64,000 bases of DNA from Geovibrio thiophilus. GTDB taxonomy: Bacteria > Chrysiogenota > Deferribacteres > Deferribacterales > Geovibrionaceae. Made by a program: the position numbers and the translations under genes. The stretch lies in the NCBI RefSeq assembly GCF_004087915.1, contig NZ_CP035108.1, positions 310,001 to 374,000 of the forward strand, in the 5' to 3' direction. Positions 17,660-28,838 of the stretch are shown piece by piece. Numbering within the stretch: the first letter of the stretch is position 1; every line of letters starts with the position of its first letter. The notes beneath the pieces were generated by a model. That model saw only the letters and a program-made list of their open reading frames with translations. It ran no database searches and was not told the origin of the DNA.

Positions 17660-18505
17660 TTAGCGCCTTTTTCCCGTAAGGATTATGGCGGCGGACACGA
17701 GAACCAAGCCGTAAAAATGTTTGGGCAGAAACGGCTCACCTAAGAAAACTACTCCCGTTAATGCCGCGCTGACGGGCATTACAGCGGTATATGCCGATGC
17801 GGCGGATGCCTGAACATACTTTATTCCCTCCAGCCAGAGCAGGTAGGCTGCGGCGGTTATGAATACTCCGTAGTAGCCGATCACCGCATATTCCCTCACT
17901 GTCAGCGCAGTCATTTCCCCCGCGGCGGGAAATGCGAAGAAGAACATTCCCGCAAGCGACAGATAAAGCGACAGGGAGGTTGTGGATATATCAGTCTTGA
18001 TCACTCGCCGCATTATCAGAAAAAGTGATTCAGAGAGCACCGCGGCGAACACGAAGAGCAGTCCCGCTGTGTCCGCTTCGATTTCCCCTGATTCCGCGCT
18101 GGCGATTATCACACCCGCCGCGGCTATGCAGGAGGCAGTGATTTTTACCCTGTCCGGCTTCTCCCTCAGCAGAACAAAGGATAAAACAGTCAGCATAACA
18201 GGCGTGAAGCCTGAGATTATGCCGGATGTCACAGCGGAGACGGTTTTAAGCCCTTTGAGCAGAAAAACATTAAACAGAACAGAACCGAGAAGCGCCTGCG
18301 AACAGACCAGAAACGCGGCTCCCGCTGACAGACGGGCGGGGCGCTCTTTTCTCATAACCATAAACAGGTACAGAACTGCGCTCCCCACGGCGAAGCGGAG
18401 AAACATGGAAAGGCTGACAGGTGTATTTACAGTTATGAATTTACCGGCAGTAACCGAACTGCCGACAATGAGCATCGCCGAAGCGAGATAAAGATGATAT
18501 TTCAC
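17660..18505 (-). CDS. EamA/DMT-superfamily permease
   Basis: A 281-residue inner-membrane protein with about ten hydrophobic segments in two EamA repeats (GSSVTAGKFITV...FLRFAVGSAVLYLF and SLYLSLAGMFFF...SAASAYTAVMPVSAAL-GVVFLGE). DMT family members export amino acids, metabolites or drugs. Translation appears to start at a GTG (18505) preceded by AGGGGG. It lies 39 bp downstream of the AraC-type regulator on the same strand, an arrangement typical of a regulator controlling its own exporter. The substrate is unknown. Confidence 0.88.
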   Translation of the reverse strand: MKYHLYLASAMLIVGSSVTAGKFITVNTPVSLSMFLRFAVGSAVLYLFMVMRKERPARLSAGAAFLVCSQALLGSVLFNVFLLKGLKTVSAVTSGIISGFTPVMLTVLSFVLLREKPDRVKITASCIAAAGVIIASAESGEIEADTAGLLFVFAAVLSESLFLIMRRVIKTDISTTSLSLYLSLAGMFFFAFPAAGEMTALTVREYAVIGYYGVFITAAAYLLWLEGIKYVQASAASAYTAVMPVSAALTGVVFLGEPFLPKHFYGLVLVSAAIILTGKRR

Positions 18506-18544
18506 GGGCTAACCCCCTCTTATGAGGGAGTATCCTCTTTATGC

Positions 18545-19381
18545 TCAGTAAGCTATAGTACGCAGTTGCTGAAAAGTTTTCGGAGTTGTGCCGAAGAAGC
18601 GGCGGAACCGTTTTGTCATGTGGCTCTGGTCGGCATATCCCGCTTCACTTGCTGCCTCAGCCGGAGTAAGTCCGTTCTCAAGGAGTTTTCGGGCGTATAT
18701 CGCCCTGCGCACAGAGGCGTATTCGTGAGGAGTGAGTCCCGTGTCCGCCTTGAAAGAGCGTATGAAGTGAAAAAGACTCAGACCTGCCGTGTCCGCCAGC
18801 TCCCGTCCAGTGATGTTTTCGGTTATGCGGTCGTTGATAAAGTCTTTTACGGTGCGGAGCCTGCTTCCGAGGCGGCAGGTTTTCACTCCCTGCGGCTTTT
18901 TATCGGTATGGGCGATTACCGAAGCCATAAGCGTACATGCTGCCGAGTCTTTCTCAAGGGCGCTGCTTTCAGGATCTGCTGTAATTTCAGTGTAGCGGAG
19001 TATCTCAGAGGCGAGGCTTCCGTCTTCAATCACTCCGTTTGTTATGTACGGTGTTCTGTTCTGTGCGGATATATCATGAAACGCATTGGAAAAAACCGAT
19101 TCGGCAAAATACAGCATGCGGTATGTCCAGCCGCTGCCTTCTGCGGGGCAGCCGTCATGGGGTTCATCGGGGTTTACCGTGTTGACAAGCCCCTTCCCCG
19201 CTATGAGCCTTTCACCTCTGTAATTGAATGAGAGAGTTCCGGAGGTGATTACTCCCACACCGAACCCCTCATGGAAGTGCTTGGCAAAGCGGGTGTTTAT
19301 CATCTGCGCCCTCATCACTTCGATTCGTCCGTAGGGGCTGTCTGTTCCGGTGAGTACAATATCTGCTGTTTCCATATCCAT
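18545..19381 (-). CDS. AraC-family transcriptional regulator
   Basis: A 278-residue regulator with an N-terminal cupin-like ligand domain (HFHEGFGVGVITSGTLSFNYRG...VNPDEPHDG) and a C-terminal double helix-turn-helix. The latter reads ITGRELADTAGLSLFHFIRSFKADTGLTPHEY and then LTPAEAASEAGYADQSHMTKRFRRFFGTTPKTF in two consecutive stretches. The pattern matches AraC regulators paired with amino-acid exporters. The EamA gene directly downstream is the likely target. Confidence 0.92.
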   Translation of the reverse strand: MDMETADIVLTGTDSPYGRIEVMRAQMINTRFAKHFHEGFGVGVITSGTLSFNYRGERLIAGKGLVNTVNPDEPHDGCPAEGSGWTYRMLYFAESVFSNAFHDISAQNRTPYITNGVIEDGSLASEILRYTEITADPESSALEKDSAACTLMASVIAHTDKKPQGVKTCRLGSRLRTVKDFINDRITENITGRELADTAGLSLFHFIRSFKADTGLTPHEYASVRRAIYARKLLENGLTPAEAASEAGYADQSHMTKRFRRFFGTTPKTFQQLRTIAY

Positions 19382-19430
19382 AAGCTTATCCCTGAGCGGA
19401 TCTCTTTTCTTGTACGGAATTGCTGTTATT

Positions 19431-20627
19431 TTAAACCAGCCTTGTTACCTCATACAGCGCGCTGAGGCGTTCCATGATCTGCTCTATGTGCTCAAAGCCT
19501 CTGGTTTCAAGGGATATGTTGACCCTGCTGCGGCTGAGGGGAATGTTGTGGTCATTGCGGATGTGGACTATTTCGTGAATATTCGCGTTCAGGCTGCTTA
19601 TTTCTCCCGAGAGCGCAGTCAGAGCGCCCGGAACATCGGGGAGGATGATTGCGACTGTCATAAAGCGTCCGGTTGCCGTCATCCCGCGGCTGATTATGCG
19701 GTTAATGGTGGTTACGTCTATATTGCCGCCGGAGACCACGAGCACGGTCTTTTTCCCCGCAATGTCAAGCTTGCCGGCAAGAAGCGCCGCCAAAGGAGCC
19801 GCCCCCGCACCCTCCACAACCAGTTTGGCTCTTTCGATATATTCAAGTACGGCAAGGGCTATTTCGTTTTCGGAGACGGTTATCATCTCGTCAACACAGT
19901 TCTGGCAGCAGCGGAAGGTGAGATCGCCGACCTTCTTAACGGCAATACCCTCTGCGAATGTGAAAGATGACGCGAGGCTTACCACACGTCCTTCGGAAAG
20001 GCTGCTGACCATTCCCGCCGCCTCTTCCGCCTGAACGCCGATTATCTTTATCTCCGGACGGGTGTTTTTAACATATTCCGCGATTCCCGAAATCAGCCCG
20101 CCGCCGCCCACAGGGACGACAATCTGGTCTATATCGCTTTTTTCGCTGAGTATCTCATAGGCTATAGTGCCCTGACCGGCTATAACATCCGGATCATCAA
20201 AGGGGTGTATGAACTGCAAACCTCTTTCTTTGGCTAGGGTCACCGCATGCTTGTAGGCGTCTTCAAACGAGCGCCCGAAAAGAATCACTTCTGCGCCGTA
20301 ACCGCGGGTATTGTTCACCTTTACCATGGGCGTGAACTCGGGCATTACAATAACAGCCTTGAGTCCGAGGCTTTTGGCGCTGAACGCCACGCCCTGAGCA
20401 TGGTTTCCGGCGGAGGCGGCTATCACGCCGTCTTTACATCGGTCTATGTTTTTCAGGATGCAGTTGAGCGCGCCGCGTATCTTGAATGAGCCTGTGCGCT
20501 GAAGGTTTTCCAGCTTGAAGTAGATGTCCGCTCCTGTCATTTCGGAGAAATTGTTGGAGTAATACAGCGGCAGGTGCTTGATATAGTTTTTGATTCGTCC
20601 GTAGGACTCGGTTATTTCATACAGCAT
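19431..20627 (-). CDS. ilvA: Threonine ammonia-lyase with C-terminal ACT domain
   Basis: A 398-residue PLP enzyme converting threonine to 2-oxobutanoate and ammonia, the first step of isoleucine synthesis. The PLP Lys is Lys49 in TGSFKIRGALN, the phosphate-binding loop is VPVGGGGLISG, and SAGNHAQGVAF is the substrate loop. A single ACT domain (about 326-398, TVAIILPDVPGALTAL) follows. This length and single-ACT form are those of the short biosynthetic/catabolic type (about 400 residues), not the roughly 510-residue E. coli IlvA. It is a lone gene upstream of the AraC/EamA pair on the same strand with a 49-bp gap, so EamA could export a related amino acid. That link is speculative. Confidence 0.92.
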   Translation of the reverse strand: MLYEITESYGRIKNYIKHLPLYYSNNFSEMTGADIYFKLENLQRTGSFKIRGALNCILKNIDRCKDGVIAASAGNHAQGVAFSAKSLGLKAVIVMPEFTPMVKVNNTRGYGAEVILFGRSFEDAYKHAVTLAKERGLQFIHPFDDPDVIAGQGTIAYEILSEKSDIDQIVVPVGGGGLISGIAEYVKNTRPEIKIIGVQAEEAAGMVSSLSEGRVVSLASSFTFAEGIAVKKVGDLTFRCCQNCVDEMITVSENEIALAVLEYIERAKLVVEGAGAAPLAALLAGKLDIAGKKTVLVVSGGNIDVTTINRIISRGMTATGRFMTVAIILPDVPGALTALSGEISSLNANIHEIVHIRNDHNIPLSRSRVNISLETRGFEHIEQIMERLSALYEVTRLV

Positions 20628-20782
20628 CCGAATATATTAGATTATCCCGCTTCTTTGACAAGAGAAAAATAAGCAAAGCCGTTTTCGTTTTAATTGACAG
20701 AAATGAAAATCAGTTGCTGTTTATTGATGAAACCGATGATTAACAGTGTTAAGATAATTTATTACGAGTTCTGGAGCGTAAG

Positions 20783-22897
20783 GTGTCAGGAATCTTCCGA
20801 CTTTTGGCACTTGTCCTCGTGATGGGCTTATACGGATGCGGCGGCGACAGCAGCAAGGAAACCGCTAATCCGTACAAAGGCTACTACGCCGGAGTTTATT
20901 CAAACTCTTCAGTATCAGGCGCGTGGAGCTTTACTGTTAATTCGGGCGGAAATATAACAGGTATAGCCGAGGACAATGTGTATTCTTATGCACTTACGGG
21001 CAGTGCGGAACCGGACGGAAAGGTATCAGTAACAGGAGCAGCGGGCGAGGCGGCAAATGCTGCCGTTCGGCGCTCATTTGTTTCAGATCTTGGGGATGTG
21101 GTTATCTCCTTTGATTTTGAAATAGACTCCGGCAGCATCACAGGAGTATGGGAAAGGAGCGATAATCAGTCGGGCTCTTCAAACGGACTGAAAATCGGCG
21201 GTGAAGGGACAGCACCGGCGAACAGCGCTCCGCAGATAAGCGGAACACCCATGACCGGAATTACGACAGGGGGCAGCTATTTCTTTGTTCCTAACAAATT
21301 TGACGCTGATAACGATACCCTCATTTTCAACATCTTAAACAAGCCTGACTGGGCGGAGTTTGACGACTCCACAGGCGCTCTCTCGGGCACGCCGGAATCT
21401 GCCGGCATCAGCAGCGGAATAACAATCACAGTGTCAGACGGTAACGGAGGCTTTGATTCTCTGCCCCCGTTCAGCATTACCGTTGAGGCTGCGAACACTC
21501 CGCCTGTAATTTTCGGGACACCCCAGACATCAATAACTGCGGGCAGTGCCTACTCTTTCACTCCCGCGGCATCCGATGCCGATATGGACTCTCTTGTCTT
21601 CGACATTGCAGGCAAACCTTCGTGGCTGGATTTCAGCACGGCCACGGGCAATCTTTCCGGCACACCCACAAACGCAGACACAGGGACAACAGGCAGCATC
21701 GTGATAAGCGTGACTGACGGCAGGAGTGATCCTGTCTCGCTTGCGCCGTTTACGGTCACGGTGAATTTTCTGAATTCGCCGCCGTCAATAAGCGGAACTC
21801 CGTCGGCTTCGGTTTCCGCTGTTGAGGCAGTCTACAGCTTTTTACCCGCGGCAAGCGATCCCGATGCGCATAACCTGACTTTCAGCATTCAGAATATGCC
21901 TGACTGGGCAAGCTTCAGCACCACCACAGGCGCGCTGACAGGTTCGCCGAAGAAAAACGATGCGGGAGTGTACGAGGGAGTAGTGATCAGTGTCAGTGAC
22001 GGTCACGGCGGAACGGATTCACTGGACGGATTCAGCATAACCGTCACTGCCAAAGTGATTAAGACGGGGCAGACTGCCGATTATGTCGATTATGATGATT
22101 CTTATTACTCAAAAGGCTTAGAAATGGGCTACAGCAGAACAGGGAATATCGTGACAGACAACATCACCGGTCTGATGTGGCAGGATGACGCTGAAGCAGT
22201 GTCGATAACCGAAGACTGGTTTACCGCACCTGCTTATTGTGAGGCTCTTGAGCTGGACAACCACACTGATTGGCGTCTGCCGAATATTCTTGAGCTTGAA
22301 AGTCTCGTCGACTTCGGAAGATACTCGCTCGCGCTGAATCCCGTGTTTCAGAATGCGGCTTCGGAGCCCTACTGGACAACCGGAGACAATGCAGTCGAAA
22401 ATAGCTTCGGCTGGAGCGTGAGGTTTCAGGATGGCGGAAGCAACTATAGTGTCAATGCTTCCGACAAATCAGCTCTGAAAAATATCCGTTGTGTCCGTGG
22501 GAAAGAGATGGGCAAAGGGGTTTTTACAAGGGATGCAGACAATGAAACTGTCACAGATTCCGTAACTCTGCTTATGTGGCAGGATGATGCTGAAGCGGGT
22601 TCGCTGACTTACGGCTGGAGCGCGGCTCTGATCTACTGCGAAGCTCTTGAGCTTGGCGGATACGCAGACTGGCGTATGCCGAACATAAAGGAGCTCAAGT
22701 CTATCGTTGACTATGAAAGAGGTGATCAGTCCATTGATCCAGCGTTTGAGCATACTGCAAATACCTATTACTGGTCATCGACAACCTTTGCCCTTGATTC
22801 ACAGGGCGCATGGTTCATAAACTTTTATGACGGCAACGACAGGAACTACGTTAAAACCCATATTTACAACATCCGCTGCGTAAGAGATGCGGATTAG
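20783..22897 (+). CDS. Large surface lipoprotein with Ig-like repeats and two DUF1566 domains
   Basis: A 704-residue lipoprotein starting at GTG 20783 behind GGAGCG, with lipobox LYGC and a Gly/Ser-rich linker. After an N-terminal beta domain come three Ig-fold repeats of the putative-Ig (He_PIG) type. Each carries the pattern P-I-S/F-GTP, DADxDxLxFxI, PxWxxFxxxTGxLxGTP and ISVxDGxGGxDSLxxFxITV. The C-terminal half holds two tandem DUF1566 domains (DNITGLMWQDD...WRLPNILELESLVD and LLMWQDD...WRMPNIKELKSIVD, each ending NIRCVR). DUF1566 occurs in many surface or secreted proteins of unknown function; an adhesin or carbohydrate-binding role is a guess. It is monocistronic with a strong terminator. 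Confidence 0.87.
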   Translation: MSGIFRLLALVLVMGLYGCGGDSSKETANPYKGYYAGVYSNSSVSGAWSFTVNSGGNITGIAEDNVYSYALTGSAEPDGKVSVTGAAGEAANAAVRRSFVSDLGDVVISFDFEIDSGSITGVWERSDNQSGSSNGLKIGGEGTAPANSAPQISGTPMTGITTGGSYFFVPNKFDADNDTLIFNILNKPDWAEFDDSTGALSGTPESAGISSGITITVSDGNGGFDSLPPFSITVEAANTPPVIFGTPQTSITAGSAYSFTPAASDADMDSLVFDIAGKPSWLDFSTATGNLSGTPTNADTGTTGSIVISVTDGRSDPVSLAPFTVTVNFLNSPPSISGTPSASVSAVEAVYSFLPAASDPDAHNLTFSIQNMPDWASFSTTTGALTGSPKKNDAGVYEGVVISVSDGHGGTDSLDGFSITVTAKVIKTGQTADYVDYDDSYYSKGLEMGYSRTGNIVTDNITGLMWQDDAEAVSITEDWFTAPAYCEALELDNHTDWRLPNILELESLVDFGRYSLALNPVFQNAASEPYWTTGDNAVENSFGWSVRFQDGGSNYSVNASDKSALKNIRCVRGKEMGKGVFTRDADNETVTDSVTLLMWQDDAEAGSLTYGWSAALIYCEALELGGYADWRMPNIKELKSIVDYERGDQSIDPAFEHTANTYYWSSTTFALDSQGAWFINFYDGNDRNYVKTHIYNIRCVRDAD

Positions 22898-22927
22898 TTA
22901 TCTGATAAGCACACTAAAAGCATCGAA

Positions 22928-22956
22928 GACCTGCTCATTCGGGCAGGTCTTTTTTT
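22928..22956 (+). terminator. Rho-independent terminator
   Basis: GACCTGC (22928-22934) pairs with GCAGGTC (22943-22949) and is followed by seven T. It is 31 bp past the stop of the lipoprotein gene. Confidence 0.9.
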
Positions 22957-23019
22957 GTACGCACAGACAAAAAGGTTTATATAATCAGCATCTTATCTTA
23001 CGGAGTTAAGTCAATACCC

Positions 23020-24153
23020 TTATTCCGCTGCCTGAGACTGTGAGGCGGCTTCCAGCCGCAGAAGGCGTCCGTTTTTGTTATCGGTAAGCAGATAAATCCG
23101 CCCGTCCGGTCCCTGACGAACATCCCTGATGCGTTCTCCCAGTTCCTTGAGCAGGCGTTCTTCTCCTGCAATTTTTCCCTCTGCCAAGGTCAGTCGTATC
23201 AGGGATTTTCCCGCGAGTGCTCCAGTGAACAGATTTCCTTTCCACGCCGGAAACATGTCCCCTGAGTAAAACATCAGTCCGCTGGGAGCTATTGAGGGAT
23301 TCCAGTAATAGAGCGGTTCACGGAAGCCGCGCGAGGCATGCGCATCCGGAATGGGTAAGCCCGTATAATGGGAACCGTAACTGGCTTCCGGCCAGCCGTA
23401 GTTGACTCCCGCTTCTGTGATGTTAACTTCATCGCCGCCTTTCGGACCGTGTTCGATTGTCCATAGCTTACCTGTGGCGGGATCCAGTGTTGCGCCCTGA
23501 ACATTGCGGTGTCCGTATGACCAGATCTCAGGTAAGGCGCCTGCACTGAGGATAAAGGGATTTCCTTGAGCGGGAGAGCCGTCCGTCTGGATACGTACAA
23601 CCTTGCCTAAATGACTGTTAAGCTCCTGTGCCTGTCTGCTGTGATCAAACCGTTCCCCCAGAGTGATAAAGAGTGTGCCGTCACGAGCCATTACCAGACG
23701 GGAACCCCAGTGATTGTTACCGGTAACCTTAGGCTGCTGACGGAAGATCACCCGAACATTTTCCAGTGACTCGCCCTTTAGTTCTGCTTCGGCAACCGCC
23801 GTGCCGATCAGACCGTTTCTTTCCTCTGAGAATGAGAAATAGATCAAAGGACGCCGGGCAAACTGCGGATCTGCAAGAACATCCAGCAATCCTCCCTGCC
23901 CCTGAACATAGATCGGCGGCAGACCGCGCAGAGGTGCGGAAAGAACCCCCTCACGGGAAACCAGCCGCAGCCTGCCGGATCGTTCAGTAATCAGAATTCT
24001 GCCGTCCGGCAGAAAAGCCAAGCCCCAAGGATGCTCCAATCCGGATACGACAGTCGAAACCCGCAGGGAACCGGCGCTGGATGGGAAGTTCTGAGCCTCT
24101 GTCCAAGATACGCTCCACAACAGGCAGGTGATTATTAAAAGAAAGTACCGCAT
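23020..24153 (-). CDS. PQQ-dependent aldose sugar dehydrogenase-like protein (YliI-like)
   Basis: A 377-residue periplasmic six-bladed propeller of the soluble glucose/sorbosone dehydrogenase family. The signal peptide is MRYFLLIITCLLWSVSWTEA. The family landmarks are LEHPWGLAFLPDGRILITER, NNHWGSRL with the catalytic His context, EIWSYGHRNVQG, EHGPKGGDEVN, YGWPEASYG and PSIAPSGLMFYSGD. It would oxidise aldoses with PQQ; whether this organism makes PQQ cannot be seen here. The start at 24153 follows AAGGAGG. It is monocistronic. Bases 24154-24456 beyond it hold no gene I can support apart from a possible remnant. Confidence 0.9.
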   Translation of the reverse strand: MRYFLLIITCLLWSVSWTEAQNFPSSAGSLRVSTVVSGLEHPWGLAFLPDGRILITERSGRLRLVSREGVLSAPLRGLPPIYVQGQGGLLDVLADPQFARRPLIYFSFSEERNGLIGTAVAEAELKGESLENVRVIFRQQPKVTGNNHWGSRLVMARDGTLFITLGERFDHSRQAQELNSHLGKVVRIQTDGSPAQGNPFILSAGALPEIWSYGHRNVQGATLDPATGKLWTIEHGPKGGDEVNITEAGVNYGWPEASYGSHYTGLPIPDAHASRGFREPLYYWNPSIAPSGLMFYSGDMFPAWKGNLFTGALAGKSLIRLTLAEGKIAGEERLLKELGERIRDVRQGPDGRIYLLTDNKNGRLLRLEAASQSQAAE

Positions 24154-24268
24154 AAAAACCTCCTTCCGTCAGTGCCGGTTTATACATGCCGACTCTTATA
24201 TAAAATCTAAGTACTGAAGCCCGGTATGTACACCTTAATTTTGGCGGCAGCAAATCGGAGGAGGTAAA

Positions 24269-24383
24269 GTGCGGCAAGCCGCTGCATCATTTCAGTCAAA
24301 AAACTGCGCGGAAAAAGGGAGCCGCTTCTCTATGGACTTGATAAGGAAGAAATCAACACTATTATTGCCATAACTGCCCATCT
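24269..24383 (+). pseudogene. Possible coding remnant or small ORF of unknown nature
   Basis: A very strong Shine-Dalgarno (GGAGGAGGT) lies 5 nt before a GTG at 24269 that opens a 33-codon ORF. In another frame of the same stretch a tail reads REPLLYGLDKEEINTIIAITA and then HL-stop at 24383, which looks like a real protein C-terminus. Together they suggest a degraded or frameshifted gene. I cannot name the family. Confidence 0.25.
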
Positions 24384-24456
24384 TTAGGGGCTGCCTGTTG
24401 TTTTTTATCTTGTGCCGATTTTTTTGACAGAGATTAATATAATGAAATGTGCCAAA

Positions 24457-24490
24457 AAGAAAGCCAACCACATATGTGGTTGGCTTTCTT
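24457..24490 (-). terminator. Terminator of the tRNA operon
   Basis: A perfect 34-bp palindrome whose right arm is GTGGTTGGCTTTCTT, centred on CATATG. On the minus strand it is followed by TTT. It starts 12 bp beyond tRNA-Asp. Confidence 0.85.
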
Positions 24491-24502
24491 AGGTTTTAAA
24501 AG

Positions 24503-24576
24503 CGGGGACGAAGGGGCTCGAACCCTCGACCTCTGGCGTGACAGGCCAGCGTTCTAACCAACTGAACTACGCCCCC
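24503..24576 (-). tRNA. tRNA-Asp (GTC)
   Basis: Cloverleaf on the minus strand: acceptor GGGGGCG with CGTCCCC (one G-U pair), anticodon stem-loop CTGGC-CTGTCAC-GCCAG, T-arm with GTTCGA. Discriminator G; CCA is not encoded. Last of four tRNAs. Confidence 0.97.
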
Positions 24577-24590
24577 ATTGGTTTGTGGAG

Positions 24591-24663
24591 TGGGCGGTGC
24601 AGGGATCGAACCTGCGACCCTCGGCTTGTAAGGCCGATGCTCTCCCAGCTGAGCTAACCGCCC
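24591..24663 (-). tRNA. tRNA-Val (TAC)
   Basis: Acceptor GGGCGGT with ACCGCCC, anticodon stem-loop TCGGC-CTTACAA-GCCGA, T-loop TTCGATC. Discriminator A; CCA is not encoded. Confidence 0.97.
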
Positions 24664-24684
24664 GGGAATTTTAATTTATCTAAG

Positions 24685-24759
24685 CGTCCCTTAGGGGATT
24701 CGAACCCCTGTCGCCGCCGTGAAAGGGCGGTGTCCTAGGCCGGGCTAGACGAAAGGGAC
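24685..24759 (-). tRNA. tRNA-Glu (TTC)
   Basis: Acceptor GTCCCTT with AAGGGAC, anticodon stem-loop CCGCC-CTTTCAC-GGCGG, T-loop TTCGAAT. Discriminator G; CCA is not encoded. Confidence 0.97.
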
Positions 24760-24763
24760 AAAA

Positions 24764-24836
24764 TGAGCCATGTTGGACTTGAACCAACGACCCACTGCTT
24801 AAAAGGCAGTTGCTCTACCGACTGAGCTAATGGCTC
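24764..24836 (-). tRNA. tRNA-Lys (TTT)
   Basis: Acceptor GAGCCAT with ATGGCTC, anticodon stem-loop ACTGC-CTTTTAA-GCAGT, T-loop TTCAAGT. Discriminator A; CCA is not encoded. First gene of the tRNA operon, 4 bp from tRNA-Glu. Confidence 0.97.
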
Positions 24837-24876
24837 TCTCTGCTCGCAAGTGCATTTTTCACAAGCGGGAATTGGG

Positions 24877-24905
24877 TTATAACAAAATCCGCTAATCTTT
24901 GTCAA
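24877..24905 (-). promoter_or_regulatory. sigma70 promoter of the tRNA operon
   Basis: Minus strand TTGACA (24900-24905), exactly 17 bp, then TTATAA (24877-24882). It lies 41 bp upstream of tRNA-Lys and is the best promoter in the window. Confidence 0.8.
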
Positions 24906-25055
24906 CGACTTTTTTTAAAAAATTTCAATTATTTTCGGGGGACTTTCTTCAGCTTTTGAAACCACCGAAAACACTGAACTTGAAGGACTAATCTACATTA
25001 AACTTCGGCTTCTGTCACGAAAAAAATGTGAAGAAAAAAAGTTATATTCAGAGGG

Positions 25056-25083
25056 AAAAAACCGTCTCCGGTTAGAGAGACGG
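25056..25083 (-). terminator. Second terminator downstream of purA
   Basis: Minus strand CCGTCTC, a loop and GGAGACGG, followed by TTTTTT. It shares the CCGTCTCCGGTT core with the hairpin next to purA. Confidence 0.65.
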
Positions 25084-25087
25084 CAGA

Positions 25088-25190
25088 GGTTGTTGACAAA
25101 GGCGCAAAAAGCTGAGACTGCCACGCCGCTTTGCTTCCAGCAGTAACATAACTTACTGTTATTACATGCGAAGTGAAGCAATCTCATCTG
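25088..25190. repeat. Palindromic intergenic repeat with GAGATTGCTTC-type arms
   Basis: GAGACTGCCACGCCGCTTTG...GCTTC on one side and GCGAAGTGAAGCAATCTC on the other form an imperfect inverted repeat. A central small hairpin, CAGTAA-CATAAC-TTACTG, lies between them. The arms look like a dispersed GAGATTGCTTC-type intergenic repeat. No gene is seen from 24906 to 25247. Confidence 0.45.
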
Positions 25191-25196
25191 TCTGAG

Positions 25197-25220
25197 CCGT
25201 CTCCGGTTCAGGAAACGGCG
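25197..25220 (-). other. Hairpin after purA
   Basis: Minus strand GCCGTTTCC, six-base loop, GGAGACGGC gives a 9-bp stem with one G-U pair, about 28 bp beyond the purA stop. It lacks a T-run, so it probably acts together with the 25056 terminator. Confidence 0.5.
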
Positions 25221-25247
25221 TCCATTTTATTTTATCAGGTTAAAAGG

Positions 25248-27669
<2,422 letters not shown>

Positions 27670-27673
<4 letters not shown>

Positions 27674-28821
27674 TTCCCGATGTAGTCTTCAAGGATCGTT
27701 TCGGCGGCTCTCACTCCGCTGCCGAGCTCAACTTCCACGCCGAATTTGCGCAGACCCATCTCAAGGGCGCTTATGCCTATTATGGTGTCGAATGCGTCAT
27801 GGTAGCCGAGGGTCGAGATGCGCATTATTTTGCCTTTCAGGTGATCCTGTCCGCCTGCGTAGGTTACGCCGACTTTCTCACGCATGAACTTGATGAACTT
27901 GCCTCCTTCAAACCCTTCGGGCAGATAGAAGCCGGTGGCGGAGTTGGCGGGCATGTCCTTGGCGAGAAGCCTGAAACCAAGCGCCTGAACTGCCGCTCTT
28001 GTCGCCTGTCCGTTTATTTCGTGCCTTGCGTACACATTTTCCAGCCCCTCCTCAAACATCATATCCAGAACTTTGTCCAGACCGATAATAAGAGAAATGG
28101 CGGGGGTGTATGCTGTGGTGGAGTCCTTATGCGCTTTAAGTTCTTTAGCGAGATTAAGGTAGTATCTGGGGTTTTTTACTTTCTGGGTTCTTGCCCACGC
28201 CTTCCGGCTGAGCGCTATAAGCGCAAGCCCGGGAGGGAGCATGAACGCTTTCTGCGAGCCTGTGACAAGAACATCTATTCCCCATTCATCCATGCGGGTG
28301 TCGTAAACGCCCACCGACGTGATGCCGTCTACTATGAAGAGGGTGTCGTCATATTTTCTTATAACTTCCGCCAGCTCCTTAATAGGGTGGCAGGCTGTAG
28401 TGGATGTTTCGCTCCCCTGTACAAAAACGCCTTTGGTATCAGGGTTTGCACGGAGGAATTCTTCCACAGCTTCGGGCTTGACGGAGGAACCCCACTCAAG
28501 CTCTATCTTGTGGACATCCATGCCGAAAGCCCTGCATATATCGCCCCAGCGCTGACCGAACTTGCCCGCGTCTATTATCAGAACCTTTTCGCCGATGTTT
28601 ACAGTATTGATTATAGCCGCTTCCATCGCTGCCGTACCGCTGCCCGCCAGCATGAGGACTTCCTCTTTTGTTCCGAATACTTCGGGAAGGCGTCTGCGGA
28701 CATTATCAAAAATTGCCGAGAATTCCGATGTCCTGTGGTGGATAATAGGACGTGCCATCTCAAGCAGAACAGTTTCAGGAACAGGTGTGGGACCCGGCGC
28801 AAGAAGATATTTTTTAAGCAT
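27670..28821 (-). CDS. Class V aminotransferase (alanine/serine-glyoxylate type)
   Basis: A 383-residue PLP aminotransferase. The N-terminus LLAPGPTPVPETVLLEMARP and HHRTSEF are the class V landmarks, the PLP Lys is in VTGSQKAFMLPPG, and GSGTAAMEAAI forms the cofactor loop. Related enzymes serve as alanine-glyoxylate or serine-pyruvate aminotransferase, or aspartate aminotransferase-like enzymes in serine metabolism; specificity is open. The ATG at 28821 (MLKKYLL) follows GAGG. The open frame continues 30 codons upstream to 28911, but that extension is made by an intergenic 79-bp repeat and is not convincing. It heads a probable operon with hisZ and purA. Confidence 0.88.
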
Positions 28822-28838
28822 GAAAACCTCGTATTTCA

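Noticed and set aside
24154-24456. A functional gene between the sugar dehydrogenase and the tRNAs
   Set aside because: Only a 33-codon frame and a protein-like tail in another frame; no continuous gene.
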